Positions 54,372 to 61,749 of a DNA stretch of 64,000 nt are shown here, one piece after another; position 1 is the stretch's first letter; every line of letters starts with the position of its first letter. Source of the stretch: Bog-473 sp963763575 (lineage in GTDB: Bacteria; Actinomycetota; Acidimicrobiia; Acidimicrobiales; RAAP-2); NCBI GenBank assembly GCA_963763575.1, contig CAVXPD010000003.1, positions 124,001 to 188,000 of the forward strand. The letters are read 5' to 3'. Made by a program: the position numbers and the translations under genes. The notes beneath the pieces were generated by a model that saw nothing but the letters and a program-made list of their open reading frames with translations, had not been told where the DNA came from and did no database searches.

Positions 54372-55359
54372 GAGGACGGTGCCGGGGTTCGCCGATGTTC
54401 ACGATCCGATGGGCCAGGTTGACGGTCGGACCGAAGTAGTCGCCGTCACGGAGGAGCACCGGGCCGAGGGCGAGACCCACCCGCACGTCGGACAGGAGGT
54501 CGTCGTCCGCGTATGCGTCCGCCAGGTCCAACCCAATGCGTGCGGCGTCGGCCACTTCGTCGACCACGAACATGACCTCGTCGCCGATCATCTTGACCAC
54601 TCGGCCGCGGGCGGACGTGACGATGTCGTGGGAGAGTTCCTCGAAGCGCCGGACGACCGCGGCCAACTCCTCGTCGCTCAGGTGCTGACTGAGCAGGGTG
54701 AAGCCCACCATGTCGGCGAACCCGACCGCCATGACGGGGCTCTGGCCCCGGGTGAGCCCGTGGCTGCGCAGGAGCATGCTCCGCTGGATTCCCGCCGCCG
54801 CCTGGCGTCGCCACACGAATTCGAGCAGCTTCGCCATGGCGGGGATGGTGACGTCCGCGACGTTGGCGAAAGCCTCGGCGGACACGACCGGGTCGGCCTC
54901 GGCGCCGACCACGTTCCCGAGCCCGAGCTCCGCCTCGGCGATACGGGCCATCGACGAGCCGATGACGCGCGCCATCTGGACCGCGTGGTCGACGTCCGCC
55001 GCGCCGAGCGCCTGCATGCCTTGGAAGATGCGCACCGCCTCGAGGTCGAGGTCAGTGAAAACCGTGTCGGCATCGTCCACCCCGGGGAACCCCAGGGCGC
55101 GCCAGAACCGCTCGAGCTTGTCGACCGACACCCCGGTCAGTTCAGAAACTTCGACGCGGGTGTAGCGCCGGCGGGACGGGACGAGCATGCGGTCGGCGAC
55201 GAACAGGTCGATCACCCCGTCCTCGACGGCCAGGTCGATCTCCTCCGAAGTCGCTCCGCGCATCAGGAGAATCTCACGCACGTGGGCGAGGGCGGCGGCG
55301 CGCCGCTCGTCGTCCACGCGGTCGGGGACCTGCTCGAGGTTGTGGAACAGGCCGCTCAT
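54364..55359 (-). CDS. class III adenylate cyclase with N-terminal HTH/regulatory domain, frameshifted near its end
   Basis: 331 aa to the first stop. The N-terminal 140 residues resemble the adenylate cyclase regulatory domain (REILLMRGATSEEIDLAVEDG, YTRVEVSELTGVSVDKLERF); the catalytic domain has metal Asp in VGFADMVGFTLLSQ, Lys and Asp in GRVVKMIGDEVMFVV, Asp in DGDYFGPTVNLAHRI with the Asn and Arg transition-state residues. Family architecture recalls mycobacterial Rv1264, which is autoinhibited and pH-sensing; that function here is inferred. ATG 55359 overlaps gpsA's stop (ATGA). A +1 shift at 54384-54387 separates it from its last strands. Confidence 0.85.
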   Translation of the reverse strand: MSGLFHNLEQVPDRVDDERRAAALAHVREILLMRGATSEEIDLAVEDGVIDLFVADRMLVPSRRRYTRVEVSELTGVSVDKLERFWRALGFPGVDDADTVFTDLDLEAVRIFQGMQALGAADVDHAVQMARVIGSSMARIAEAELGLGNVVGAEADPVVSAEAFANVADVTIPAMAKLLEFVWRRQAAAGIQRSMLLRSHGLTRGQSPVMAVGFADMVGFTLLSQHLSDEELAAVVRRFEELSHDIVTSARGRVVKMIGDEVMFVVDEVADAARIGLDLADAYADDDLLSDVRVGLALGPVLLRDGDYFGPTVNLAHRIVNIGEPRHRPHV

Positions 55360-56378
55360 GCCGGCAACCCCCGCAGCAGGGTTTCGTCCCATTCGGGCCT
55401 GGACGGACGTCCCATCAGGGAAAGAAGAGCCTCGGCGGGCGAGCACCGGCCGTCGACGATGGCGTCGACCTGTTCTGCGATGGGCATCTCGACGCCGTGG
55501 GCGCGGGCAAGACCGACCAACGGGCCGGCGCTCTTGACTCCCTCGGCCACCATCTGCATGCCGCTCACGATTTCGTCCAGCGACCGCCCCTCTCCCAGGG
55601 CGAACCCGACCGTGCGGTTCCGGCTCTTCGGGCTGGCGCAGGTCGCGACCAAGTCGCCGACTCCCGCCAGACCACCGAACGTGAGCACTTTCCCGCCGAG
55701 GGTCACGCCCAAGCGACCCAGCTCGGCCAGGCCACGGGTGATCAACACGGCCCGAGTGTTGTCGCCGAAGCCGAGACCGTCGCTGATCCCGGCCGCGATG
55801 GCCATGACGTTCTTCGTCGCGCCGGCGATCTCGCACCCGATGACGTCGGTGCCCGTATAGGAGCGGAACGTGCGGGTGTGGACCAGGAGCTGCACACGCT
55901 TGGCGAGATCCTGGTCGGGCATGGCGACGACGCACGCCGCCGGCTGGCCTTGCGCCACCTCGCGGGCCAGGTTCGGCCCGGTGAGGACTCCCGCCGCCAC
56001 GTGCGGCAACACCTCGGCGACGACCTGAGACATACGGAGGTTGGAGCCCATCTCAATGCCTTTCGCAAGGCTCACCACCGCCTCGAGGCCAGTGGCCAGA
56101 GGCTGCATGTCAGTCAGCACCGCGCGGAAGCCGTGTGAGGGCACAGCCATGAACACGATATCGGCACCGTCGAGGGCCTCGGCGATGGAGGCCGTCACCC
56201 GGAGTTGGTCGGGCACCCGGATGCCAGGAAGGTAGGTGGCGTTCTCACGCGTCTCGTGCATCGACGAGGCAAGGTCCTCCGAACGCGCCCACAACGAGGC
56301 AGGGTGTGTCGCGCCGACGAGGCACGCGACAGCGGTGCCCCACGAGCCGCCACCGATCACGGCCACCCGATCGCTCAT
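55356..56378 (-). CDS. gpsA: glycerol-3-phosphate dehydrogenase [NAD(P)+]
   Basis: 340-aa enzyme reducing dihydroxyacetone phosphate to sn-glycerol-3-phosphate for phospholipids. N-terminal Rossmann VAVIGGGSWGTAVACLVG, LTGPNLAREVAQGQPAACVVA, catalytic Lys in EIAGATKNVMAIAAGISDGL, GDNTRAVLITRGLAELGRLG and SRNRTVGFALGEG. Full length. ATG 56378 is 7 nt after TAGTCT on the minus strand (56391-56386). The cyclase gene follows, coupled by 4 bp. Confidence 0.95.
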   Translation of the reverse strand: MSDRVAVIGGGSWGTAVACLVGATHPASLWARSEDLASSMHETRENATYLPGIRVPDQLRVTASIAEALDGADIVFMAVPSHGFRAVLTDMQPLATGLEAVVSLAKGIEMGSNLRMSQVVAEVLPHVAAGVLTGPNLAREVAQGQPAACVVAMPDQDLAKRVQLLVHTRTFRSYTGTDVIGCEIAGATKNVMAIAAGISDGLGFGDNTRAVLITRGLAELGRLGVTLGGKVLTFGGLAGVGDLVATCASPKSRNRTVGFALGEGRSLDEIVSGMQMVAEGVKSAGPLVGLARAHGVEMPIAEQVDAIVDGRCSPAEALLSLMGRPSRPEWDETLLRGLPA

Positions 56379-56436
56379 ATCCAAGAGACTACGGCGGCCC
56401 CGTAACGGGTCCAACGTTCACCCGTACACTGACCCG

Positions 56437-57060
56437 GTGCCGATGGTGACCACGTCGGGGACGCATTCTGCGGCGGTGTCCGGATTCGCCGTTCCGGGGC
56501 CCACAGTCGTCCTCGTTCCGGTGAAAGCCTTCCACCAGGCCAAGCGACGGCTCGGGCCTGCGCTGGCCGACCCCGACCGGGTGCGCCTCGTGCGAAGCAT
56601 GGCCACGCATGTGGTGGAGGCGTGCGTGCCCTTGCCCGTCGCTGTCGTCTGCGACGACGCGGACGTGGCGCGGTGGGCAGCCGGCCTCGGCGCCACAGTC
56701 CTGTGGGAGCCGGGCCAAGGGCTCAACGGCGCGGTGCGCGCCGGCGTCGCCCGTTTGGCCGCAAGCGGTGCCCGGTGGGTGACCATCGCCCATGGCGACC
56801 TGCCTCGGGCCCGGGGGCTGGGGACGCTGTCCCCATTCGACGGAGTGACCCTCGTGCCCGATCGCCGGGACGACGGCACCAACGTGCTGCGACTGCCCGC
56901 CGACCCTGACTTCCGCTTCTCCTACGGTCCCGGGTCTTTCCGTGCCCATCGAGCAGAGGCGAACCGCCTTGGGCTGCCTGTGCGGATCTTGCGAGACCCC
57001 GACCTGGCCTACGACGTCGACTGGCCCGCCGACGTCGAGGAGCTCGCCACTACACAGTAA
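56437..57060 (+). CDS. cofC: 2-phospho-L-lactate/phosphoenolpyruvate guanylyltransferase (CofC/FbiD-like)
   Basis: 207-aa nucleotidyltransferase-fold protein providing the activated lactyl/enolpyruvyl-diphospho-guanosine for coenzyme F420. Seen: VVLVPVKAFHQAKRRLGPAL (NTP-binding Lys-Arg), VVCDDADVARWA, VTIAHGDLPRARGLG (metal Asp), VTLVPDRRDDGTNVLRLP. GTG 56437 follows TACACT (56425-56430) by 6 nt and is preferred over ATG 56443. Divergent from gpsA; the F420-type oxidoreductase at 61166-61582 is a possible user. Confidence 0.88.
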   Translation: MPMVTTSGTHSAAVSGFAVPGPTVVLVPVKAFHQAKRRLGPALADPDRVRLVRSMATHVVEACVPLPVAVVCDDADVARWAAGLGATVLWEPGQGLNGAVRAGVARLAASGARWVTIAHGDLPRARGLGTLSPFDGVTLVPDRRDDGTNVLRLPADPDFRFSYGPGSFRAHRAEANRLGLPVRILRDPDLAYDVDWPADVEELATTQ

Positions 57061-57073
57061 GTGGGACGCAGAG

Positions 57074-57095
57074 CCGGGGGCCCGAGGGCCCCCGG
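57074..57095. terminator. bidirectional hairpin terminator
   Basis: Perfect 10-bp inverted repeat CCGGGGGCCC-GA-GGGCCCCCGG between two convergent genes. Very GC-rich stem with little T after it, as is common in high-GC actinobacteria. Confidence 0.6.
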
Positions 57096-57124
57096 TCTCG
57101 CGTGTTTCGAGCGGAACGCGGCGA

Positions 57125-57565
57125 CTAGCGCCGACGCGCCGCCTTGCGGGCGCGGGGACGAGCCTTCGCCACGGCGCTCTTGGCAACCGCACGACGCTTG
57201 GCGACACGACGCCTCACGGCCTTCTTGGCCGTCGTACGCTTCGTGGCCCGCTTCGTGGTCCGCTTGGCGGCCTTCTTGGCCGGAGAGCGCCGCTTGGCGG
57301 CCTTCTTGGCCGGAGAGCGCCGCTTGGCGGCCTTCTTGGCAGGCGCGCGCTTCTTCGTCGAACGCCGCTTTGTGGTCCGCTTCGCAGCCTTCTTCGCTGG
57401 AGCCCGCTTCTTGGCAGCCTTCTTGGTCGACCGCTTCGCGGCCTTCCGAGCTGGAGCCCGCTTGACGGCTTTTTTGGCCGGGGCGCGCTTCGCTGCCTTC
57501 TTTGCTGGGGCCCGTTTTTTGGCCGATTTTCTGGCCGAGGCCCTTCTCTTCGCGGCTACTGCCAC
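57125..57565 (-). CDS. histone H1-like Lys/Arg/Ala-rich DNA-binding protein
   Basis: 146-aa, strongly basic, almost only Lys, Arg, Ala, Thr, Ser, Pro and Val. Repeats of RAPAKKAAK and RSPAKKAAK over the whole length, like the HC1/HC2 and HupB-tail family that coats and compacts DNA; no folded domain. GTG 57565 has AGGGAGG 6-7 nt upstream. The same PAKK-rich composition forms the tail of the NYN-S1 protein at 34686-36224. Upstream is a 554-bp gene-free region with palindromes. Confidence 0.85.
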   Translation of the reverse strand: MAVAAKRRASARKSAKKRAPAKKAAKRAPAKKAVKRAPARKAAKRSTKKAAKKRAPAKKAAKRTTKRRSTKKRAPAKKAAKRRSPAKKAAKRRSPAKKAAKRTTKRATKRTTAKKAVRRRVAKRRAVAKSAVAKARPRARKAARRR

Positions 57566-57827
57566 AGGTGCACCTCCCTAGGAGCATCGTCACTGAACAG
57601 AGGTGAAGCCTGCGCCACGTCGAGGTCGACTTGCCCACGCCGTGCGCACTGCCGCACCGGTTTCTCTGCTGTTTCTTCCGACGGATGACGATTCTGTGGG
57701 GACGTCATCGACGCCTCCACTCCACGCCAGGCCGTGCGGTTTCCCCGAACTGCAACGTCGCGCCAACGCACCGCGACACGACGCCGGACGCGCAGCGAGC
57801 GAACCGACATCCTTCGCTTTGCGCGCC

Positions 57828-57841
57828 ACACAACGTTGTGT
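57828..57841. promoter_or_regulatory. 14-bp perfect palindrome
   Basis: ACACAACGTTGTGT, with CACATGTG at 57847-57854 next to it. It could be an operator for the histone-like gene or a site of the mobile element. Confidence 0.35.
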
Positions 57842-57890
57842 CGCAGCACATGTGAACCCTCCCTCACATTTCGGGTATCACACATTCTTC

Positions 57891-57988
57891 TGTTGTCAAC
57901 ATGCTCAGGTCAAGCATTCTTTGTTCGCGCGCTCATTTACGGTTCGTCAACTCCGTTCGATTGAGACCGTTCTTCGCACGTAAATGAG
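57891..57988. other. candidate oriT-like cluster of inverted repeats
   Basis: TGTTG-T-CAACA (57891-57901), ATGCT-N7-AGCAT (57901-57917), and a larger pair CTCATTTACG (57932-57941) / CGTAAATGAG (57979-57988) with TCAA/TTGA nested between. The region is AT-richer and just ahead of a coupling-protein remnant and a MobF relaxase, the setting of a transfer origin. No nick site can be assigned by eye. Confidence 0.35.
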
Positions 57989-58119
57989 TCCCACGCAGCA
58001 CTCGCAGGTGGTGTGTCACATGTCCACGTTGCAGCTTTCAGCGATATGCGAGACGGAATTTTCGGTTCCCCAATGCAAACGTCGGCCGGGTCGGACGCGA
58101 TGCATGTCGGCGCGTCGGC

Positions 58120-59501
58120 ATGCCTGATCCAATCCCGAATTCGCGCGCCGCGCTGCGTGAGGTCCACCGTTTTGCGCGCCACAGCATCTATGTTGGAGAA
58201 GGAAGAAACGGGTGGATGTGGGCTGGCGCGCAGCGTTCGACGCTGGTGCTGGGTCCACCGCGGTCTGGGAAGACATCTTCCCTGGTCATCCCCAATATTT
58301 TGCTGTCCGACGGGCCGGTGGTCTCGACCTCCACGAAGCCCGACGTCATGCAATCGACTGCGGTCAGCGCGCAGTTGCGACGGATGGGCGTATCTCTACG
58401 ACCCGAGCGGCGACGTGGACTGCCCGCCCGGCGTCGAACGCGTCGGGTGGTCGCCGCTGACGACCGCGGCGTCATGGGACGCCGCGGTCGTGACAGCGGA
58501 CGCGATGGTGGGTGCCAGCCGCCTGAGCGGCCTGCGGGCCGGCGAGCACCACTGGACCGAGCGTGCGGGGGCGCTTCTCTCCACCCTCCTCCACGCCGCA
58601 GCGCGGGAGCATCTGTCCATGCGGGACGTCCTGCACTGGATCGACCGGCACGATGGGGCTCCACCACTCGAAATTCTGTCCTCGGGGACCCCACAGGAGT
58701 CCCCAGCCACGGATCTGCTTGCGGGGATCGTGGCGACGGACCCCCGGGAACAATCAGGGATCTGGTCGACCACGTCTGGCGTGCTGGCTGCCTACCGGAC
58801 TGAAGCCGCGCTCGCCTCGACAGCCGCACCACCCCTGGACACCGGCGCCTTCTGCGACGGCCCGCACACGCTGTACATCTGTTCGACGGGGAGACGGCAG
58901 CGGCAGTTCGCCCCTCTCGTCGTCGCCATGATCGGCGATGTCCGCGACACCGACCTACACGCGGGCCCAAGAAGCGCGCGGCGGCCCACCCACGCTCCTG
59001 GCCCTCGACGAGGTGGCGAACATCGCTCCCGTCCCCGACCTCCCGGCGATGGTGAGCGAGGGAGCCGGGCAGGGCCTGATCGTGCTCGCGTGCCTGCAGG
59101 ACCTCTCGCAGGCCAGAGCACGCTGGGGTCAGGCGGCCGATGGGTTCCTGTCGCTGTTCGGCACCACGGTCGTCTTGCGTGGCATCGCAGACACCGCGAC
59201 CCTGCGCGACCTGAGCGCACTCGCCGGTGACCACCAGGTCGCCACGACGACGGTGAGCCGCTCGGTCGACCGCTGGGGACGCATCCGTCCGTCGACGGCG
59301 GAGGGCTCGCACAGTGAGGCCCGTCTTCCCGTCGACGCTCTTGCGCGTGGTGCGCCGGATCGCGCCCTCGTGCTCGGACCGGACAAGGAGTTGCACACGG
59401 TGGTGCTCACGCCGGCACATCACCGATCGCCCTGGCGCGAGCTCACGCCGCGCACGCATGAGCTGTCCCACGAGCGGTCGTCGGAGCTGGTCGCAGCGTG
59501 A
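58120..59501 (+). pseudogene. VirD4/TraG-type coupling protein, disrupted by two frameshifts
   Basis: Conjugative DNA-transfer ATPase remnant. The first frame from 58120 holds Walker A LVLGPPRSGKTSSLVIPNI and STSTKPDVMQSTAVSAQLRR; the second frame begins near 58382 with GWAYLYDPSGD and runs to VVAMIGDVRD; the third begins near 58950 with TYTRAQEARGGPP, LLALDEVANIAPVPDLP (Walker B) and reaches the stop at 59501. Each switch needs a +1 shift. All motifs of TraG are in order, so it is one decayed or mis-assembled gene. Convergent with the relaxase, 35 bp apart. Confidence 0.85.
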
Positions 59502-59536
59502 ACCGCCCGTGCTCGGGCGATGACACTCGATCCGGG

Positions 59537-60979
59537 TCAGAGCCCGAGGCCCAACTCGACACCGGCGGGTGCTCGCACGCCGAGACGGGCGCGCGCCGCA
59601 TCAAGATGCCGGGTGGTCCGGACGTGGTCGGCCAACCGCGACGCGGGCAGAGCCGCCAGGCTCGCCACCGGCCCGAGCGGCTCGTCGGATCGTTCGACGC
59701 CCCACCGCGCCCGATAGACCTCGACCGCGTGTGCGGCGCCGACCCACACGTCATGCGCGTCGGCGTCGGCCGGCCGCGGGCCCAATGCGCGCAGCAAATG
59801 GTTCGCCGGCACGACGGCTCGGCGCGGACGCAAGGGCTCCTCGACACCAACCTTCCCGTCGCCCGGGACCCAATGGCCGACGAGGTGCTCCAGCGAGGGT
59901 GCGGGAACCCCACCGGACGCCGCGGCGCCGAACGCAACGACCACGTCACGCCGTCGGGCGCCCCCATGTGGCGTCGCCGAGATGATGGCGGCATACCGGT
60001 GCTCGTCCAGCGGCGACGGCCGCGCCGGCATCCCGATCGTGCCCATCGCCCGCGCCGAGAGGCGTGAGAGCTCGAGCGGCTCCCCCACCGCCTTGGCCCG
60101 GTGTCCCCACTCCACGACGAGCGCCTCGTAGGCCGCGCTCTCCTTGGGGGCGCGGGTGGCCGCCCAGGCGATGGTGTGGCCCCGCGAGGAGAGGACTCCC
60201 GAGGCGTCGATCCGTCGACGGATCTCCGCCGAGCGCGAGGAGAACTCGCCGAGGAACTCTGGCGACACTCCCACGATCTCGGGCGACCGCTCGGCCGGCG
60301 AGGCCATCACCCCGGTGTGGCTCAGCAGGCGCTCGCCCCACCGCACCCCGAGGTCGGCGCTGAGGCCGGCGCGCAGGTGCCCCTCGTAAACCGCGGCCGC
60401 CGCCGGACGATGCGCGCTGAGCCCCCGCCAGTCGCACGCGCTCCACCGCCCGTCCACGCCGTGCACGAGGTTGGCCACGACGACGTGGCTGTGCAGGTGC
60501 GGATCGAGGTTCCGGTTCACCGCATGGGTGAACCGGCCGCCGATGGCGCCGGTCGTTGCGACGACGCCGCGTTCGGGCCCCTGGCGCCGGGCCGCGCTCA
60601 GAGCATGACGCTCCAGGTAGCGGACCGCCCCCTCGACTGCCTCCAGGTGCACGTCGACCACCCGCCGCGCGACGTCCTCGCCGCCGAGCGCGAACACCAC
60701 GCTGGCCGACTTGGGCGCGCTGAACGTGAAGTCGAATCCGCACACGCTGGACGGCGTGAACGACGCCGACGGCAGCGGCCTTCCCGTCCTCGGGTGCCGG
60801 CCCTCGAGCAGGGCGCGGAACCCCGACGACTCAAGGGGACCGTCGAGTCCGAGCGCAGCAGCGGCCTCCCCGATCCAGCGGCCCGGCAGATCGGGTGTTG
60901 TCGTGATGGGAAGCTCGCTCCCGAGATCACTCAGGTAGTAGTCGGCCCTGTCCCGGCCCACCCGGTGGATCCCGAGCAT
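59537..60979 (-). CDS. MobF-family relaxase (TrwC-like), no helicase domain
   Basis: 480-aa DNA-nicking relaxase. Catalytic tyrosines in GRDRADYYLSDLG; the metal-binding His triad in NRNLDPHLHSHVVVANLV; FDFTFSAPKSASVVFALGG is the family block between them. MobF relaxases usually carry a large helicase, absent here; the C-terminal 170 residues lack motifs. ATG 60979 follows GAGGGGAG closely, so it beats GTG 60997. The frame is intact although its coupling-protein partner is broken. Confidence 0.88.
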   Translation of the reverse strand: MLGIHRVGRDRADYYLSDLGSELPITTTPDLPGRWIGEAAAALGLDGPLESSGFRALLEGRHPRTGRPLPSASFTPSSVCGFDFTFSAPKSASVVFALGGEDVARRVVDVHLEAVEGAVRYLERHALSAARRQGPERGVVATTGAIGGRFTHAVNRNLDPHLHSHVVVANLVHGVDGRWSACDWRGLSAHRPAAAAVYEGHLRAGLSADLGVRWGERLLSHTGVMASPAERSPEIVGVSPEFLGEFSSRSAEIRRRIDASGVLSSRGHTIAWAATRAPKESAAYEALVVEWGHRAKAVGEPLELSRLSARAMGTIGMPARPSPLDEHRYAAIISATPHGGARRRDVVVAFGAAASGGVPAPSLEHLVGHWVPGDGKVGVEEPLRPRRAVVPANHLLRALGPRPADADAHDVWVGAAHAVEVYRARWGVERSDEPLGPVASLAALPASRLADHVRTTRHLDAARARLGVRAPAGVELGLGL

Positions 60980-61075
60980 CCCGCTCCCCTCGACCACTCC
61001 ATCTCGATTTCGATGAGGAATAGGCGGAAGCCCGTTCCCGTCGGGAGACGAATGGTCGGAACGGTGGGACTGCTG

Positions 61076-61130
61076 AGGTCAGGTCAAGTCAGGTCAGATC
61101 AGATCAGATCAGATCAGATCAGGTCAGGTC
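61076..61130. repeat. 5-bp microsatellite
   Basis: Eleven copies of a 5-bp unit, AGGTC or AGATC with one AAGTC, between the relaxase and the Ddn-like gene. The central block has five AGATC units in a row. Confidence 0.9.
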
Positions 61131-61165
61131 AGGTGTCCGCCGGCCGTTGGCGGTACGGGAGAGGC

Positions 61166-61582
61166 TCAGCCCTTCCGCCGAAGCTCGACGATCGGGATCA
61201 CCCGGGGAGCGGCCGTCTTCGCATACTCGGCGAAGCCCGGTTCCGCGGCCACCTGCGCCGCGAAGAGCCGGTCTCGCTCCGGACCCTCGATGACGACCGC
61301 CTCGGCCGGGAACCGTTCGTCCAAGTACTCCACCTCGACGTCTGGATGCGCGACCAGGTTGTAGTACCAGTCCGGACTGGACGGCGCCCCGCCCTTCGAG
61401 GCGACCACGTATATCCGGTCGCCCTCGAGCAGCGGCACCAATGGGTTCACCCGTTTCTGGCCGCTCTTCGCGCCCGTCGTGGTCAAGATGACCATCGGCG
61501 AGTTCTCGAAACCCTGCCCTACCTTCCCGTGGTTGGCCCGGAATTCCTCGATGACGCCGGCGTTGAAGTCGTTCATCGTCAT
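61166..61582 (-). CDS. nitroreductase/deazaflavin (F420)-dependent oxidoreductase, Ddn family
   Basis: 138-aa split-beta-barrel flavin/deazaflavin enzyme of the Ddn/FDOR-A type: VILTTTGAKSGQKRVNPLVPL, YVVASKGGAPSSPDWYYNLVAHPDVEVE are the family blocks that bind F420. Reduces quinones or other small molecules in relatives; native substrate here is unknown. ATG 61582 lies 7 nt after TAGGGT (61595-61590). cofC at 56437-57060 could supply the cofactor. Confidence 0.9.
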   Translation of the reverse strand: MTMNDFNAGVIEEFRANHGKVGQGFENSPMVILTTTGAKSGQKRVNPLVPLLEGDRIYVVASKGGAPSSPDWYYNLVAHPDVEVEYLDERFPAEAVVIEGPERDRLFAAQVAAEPGFAEYAKTAAPRVIPIVELRRKG

Positions 61583-61620
61583 ACGGCCGACCCTACGGCA
61601 CCGGCGACCTGGTCGCTACG

Positions 61621-61720
61621 CCCGGCACGGCCCGGCCCGCACGGCCCGGTCCGCACGACTTCGGCCCGCACGGCCCCGGTCCGCATGGCCCCGGCCCGCA
61701 CTGCCCGCACGGCCCGCCGC
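61621..61720. repeat. imperfect GC-rich tandem repeat
   Basis: Degenerate copies of CCCGGYCCGCACGG of about 11-14 bp between the Ddn-like gene and the PafBC gene. Non-coding. Confidence 0.6.
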
Positions 61721-61749
61721 CCCACAAGTCGCACCCTCGCTCTCGTTGT

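Larger units (their letters stand above)
57566..58119. other. gene-free, palindrome-rich region
   Basis: 554 bp between the histone-like gene and the coupling-protein remnant. Lower GC than the surroundings, no convincing gene. It has a 14-bp perfect palindrome, an 8-bp palindrome CACATGTG and several inverted repeats (see separate entries). It must hold the histone-like promoter on the minus strand. Confidence 0.6.

Noticed and set aside
57144..57581. Plus-strand frame looking like a membrane protein
   Set aside because: Antisense of the H1-like gene; Lys-rich codons read backwards as Leu/Phe.
58013..59230. A separate plus-strand protein in the second frame
   Set aside because: Its middle is the central part of the coupling protein; the ends are out-of-frame translations. 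Treated as one broken gene.
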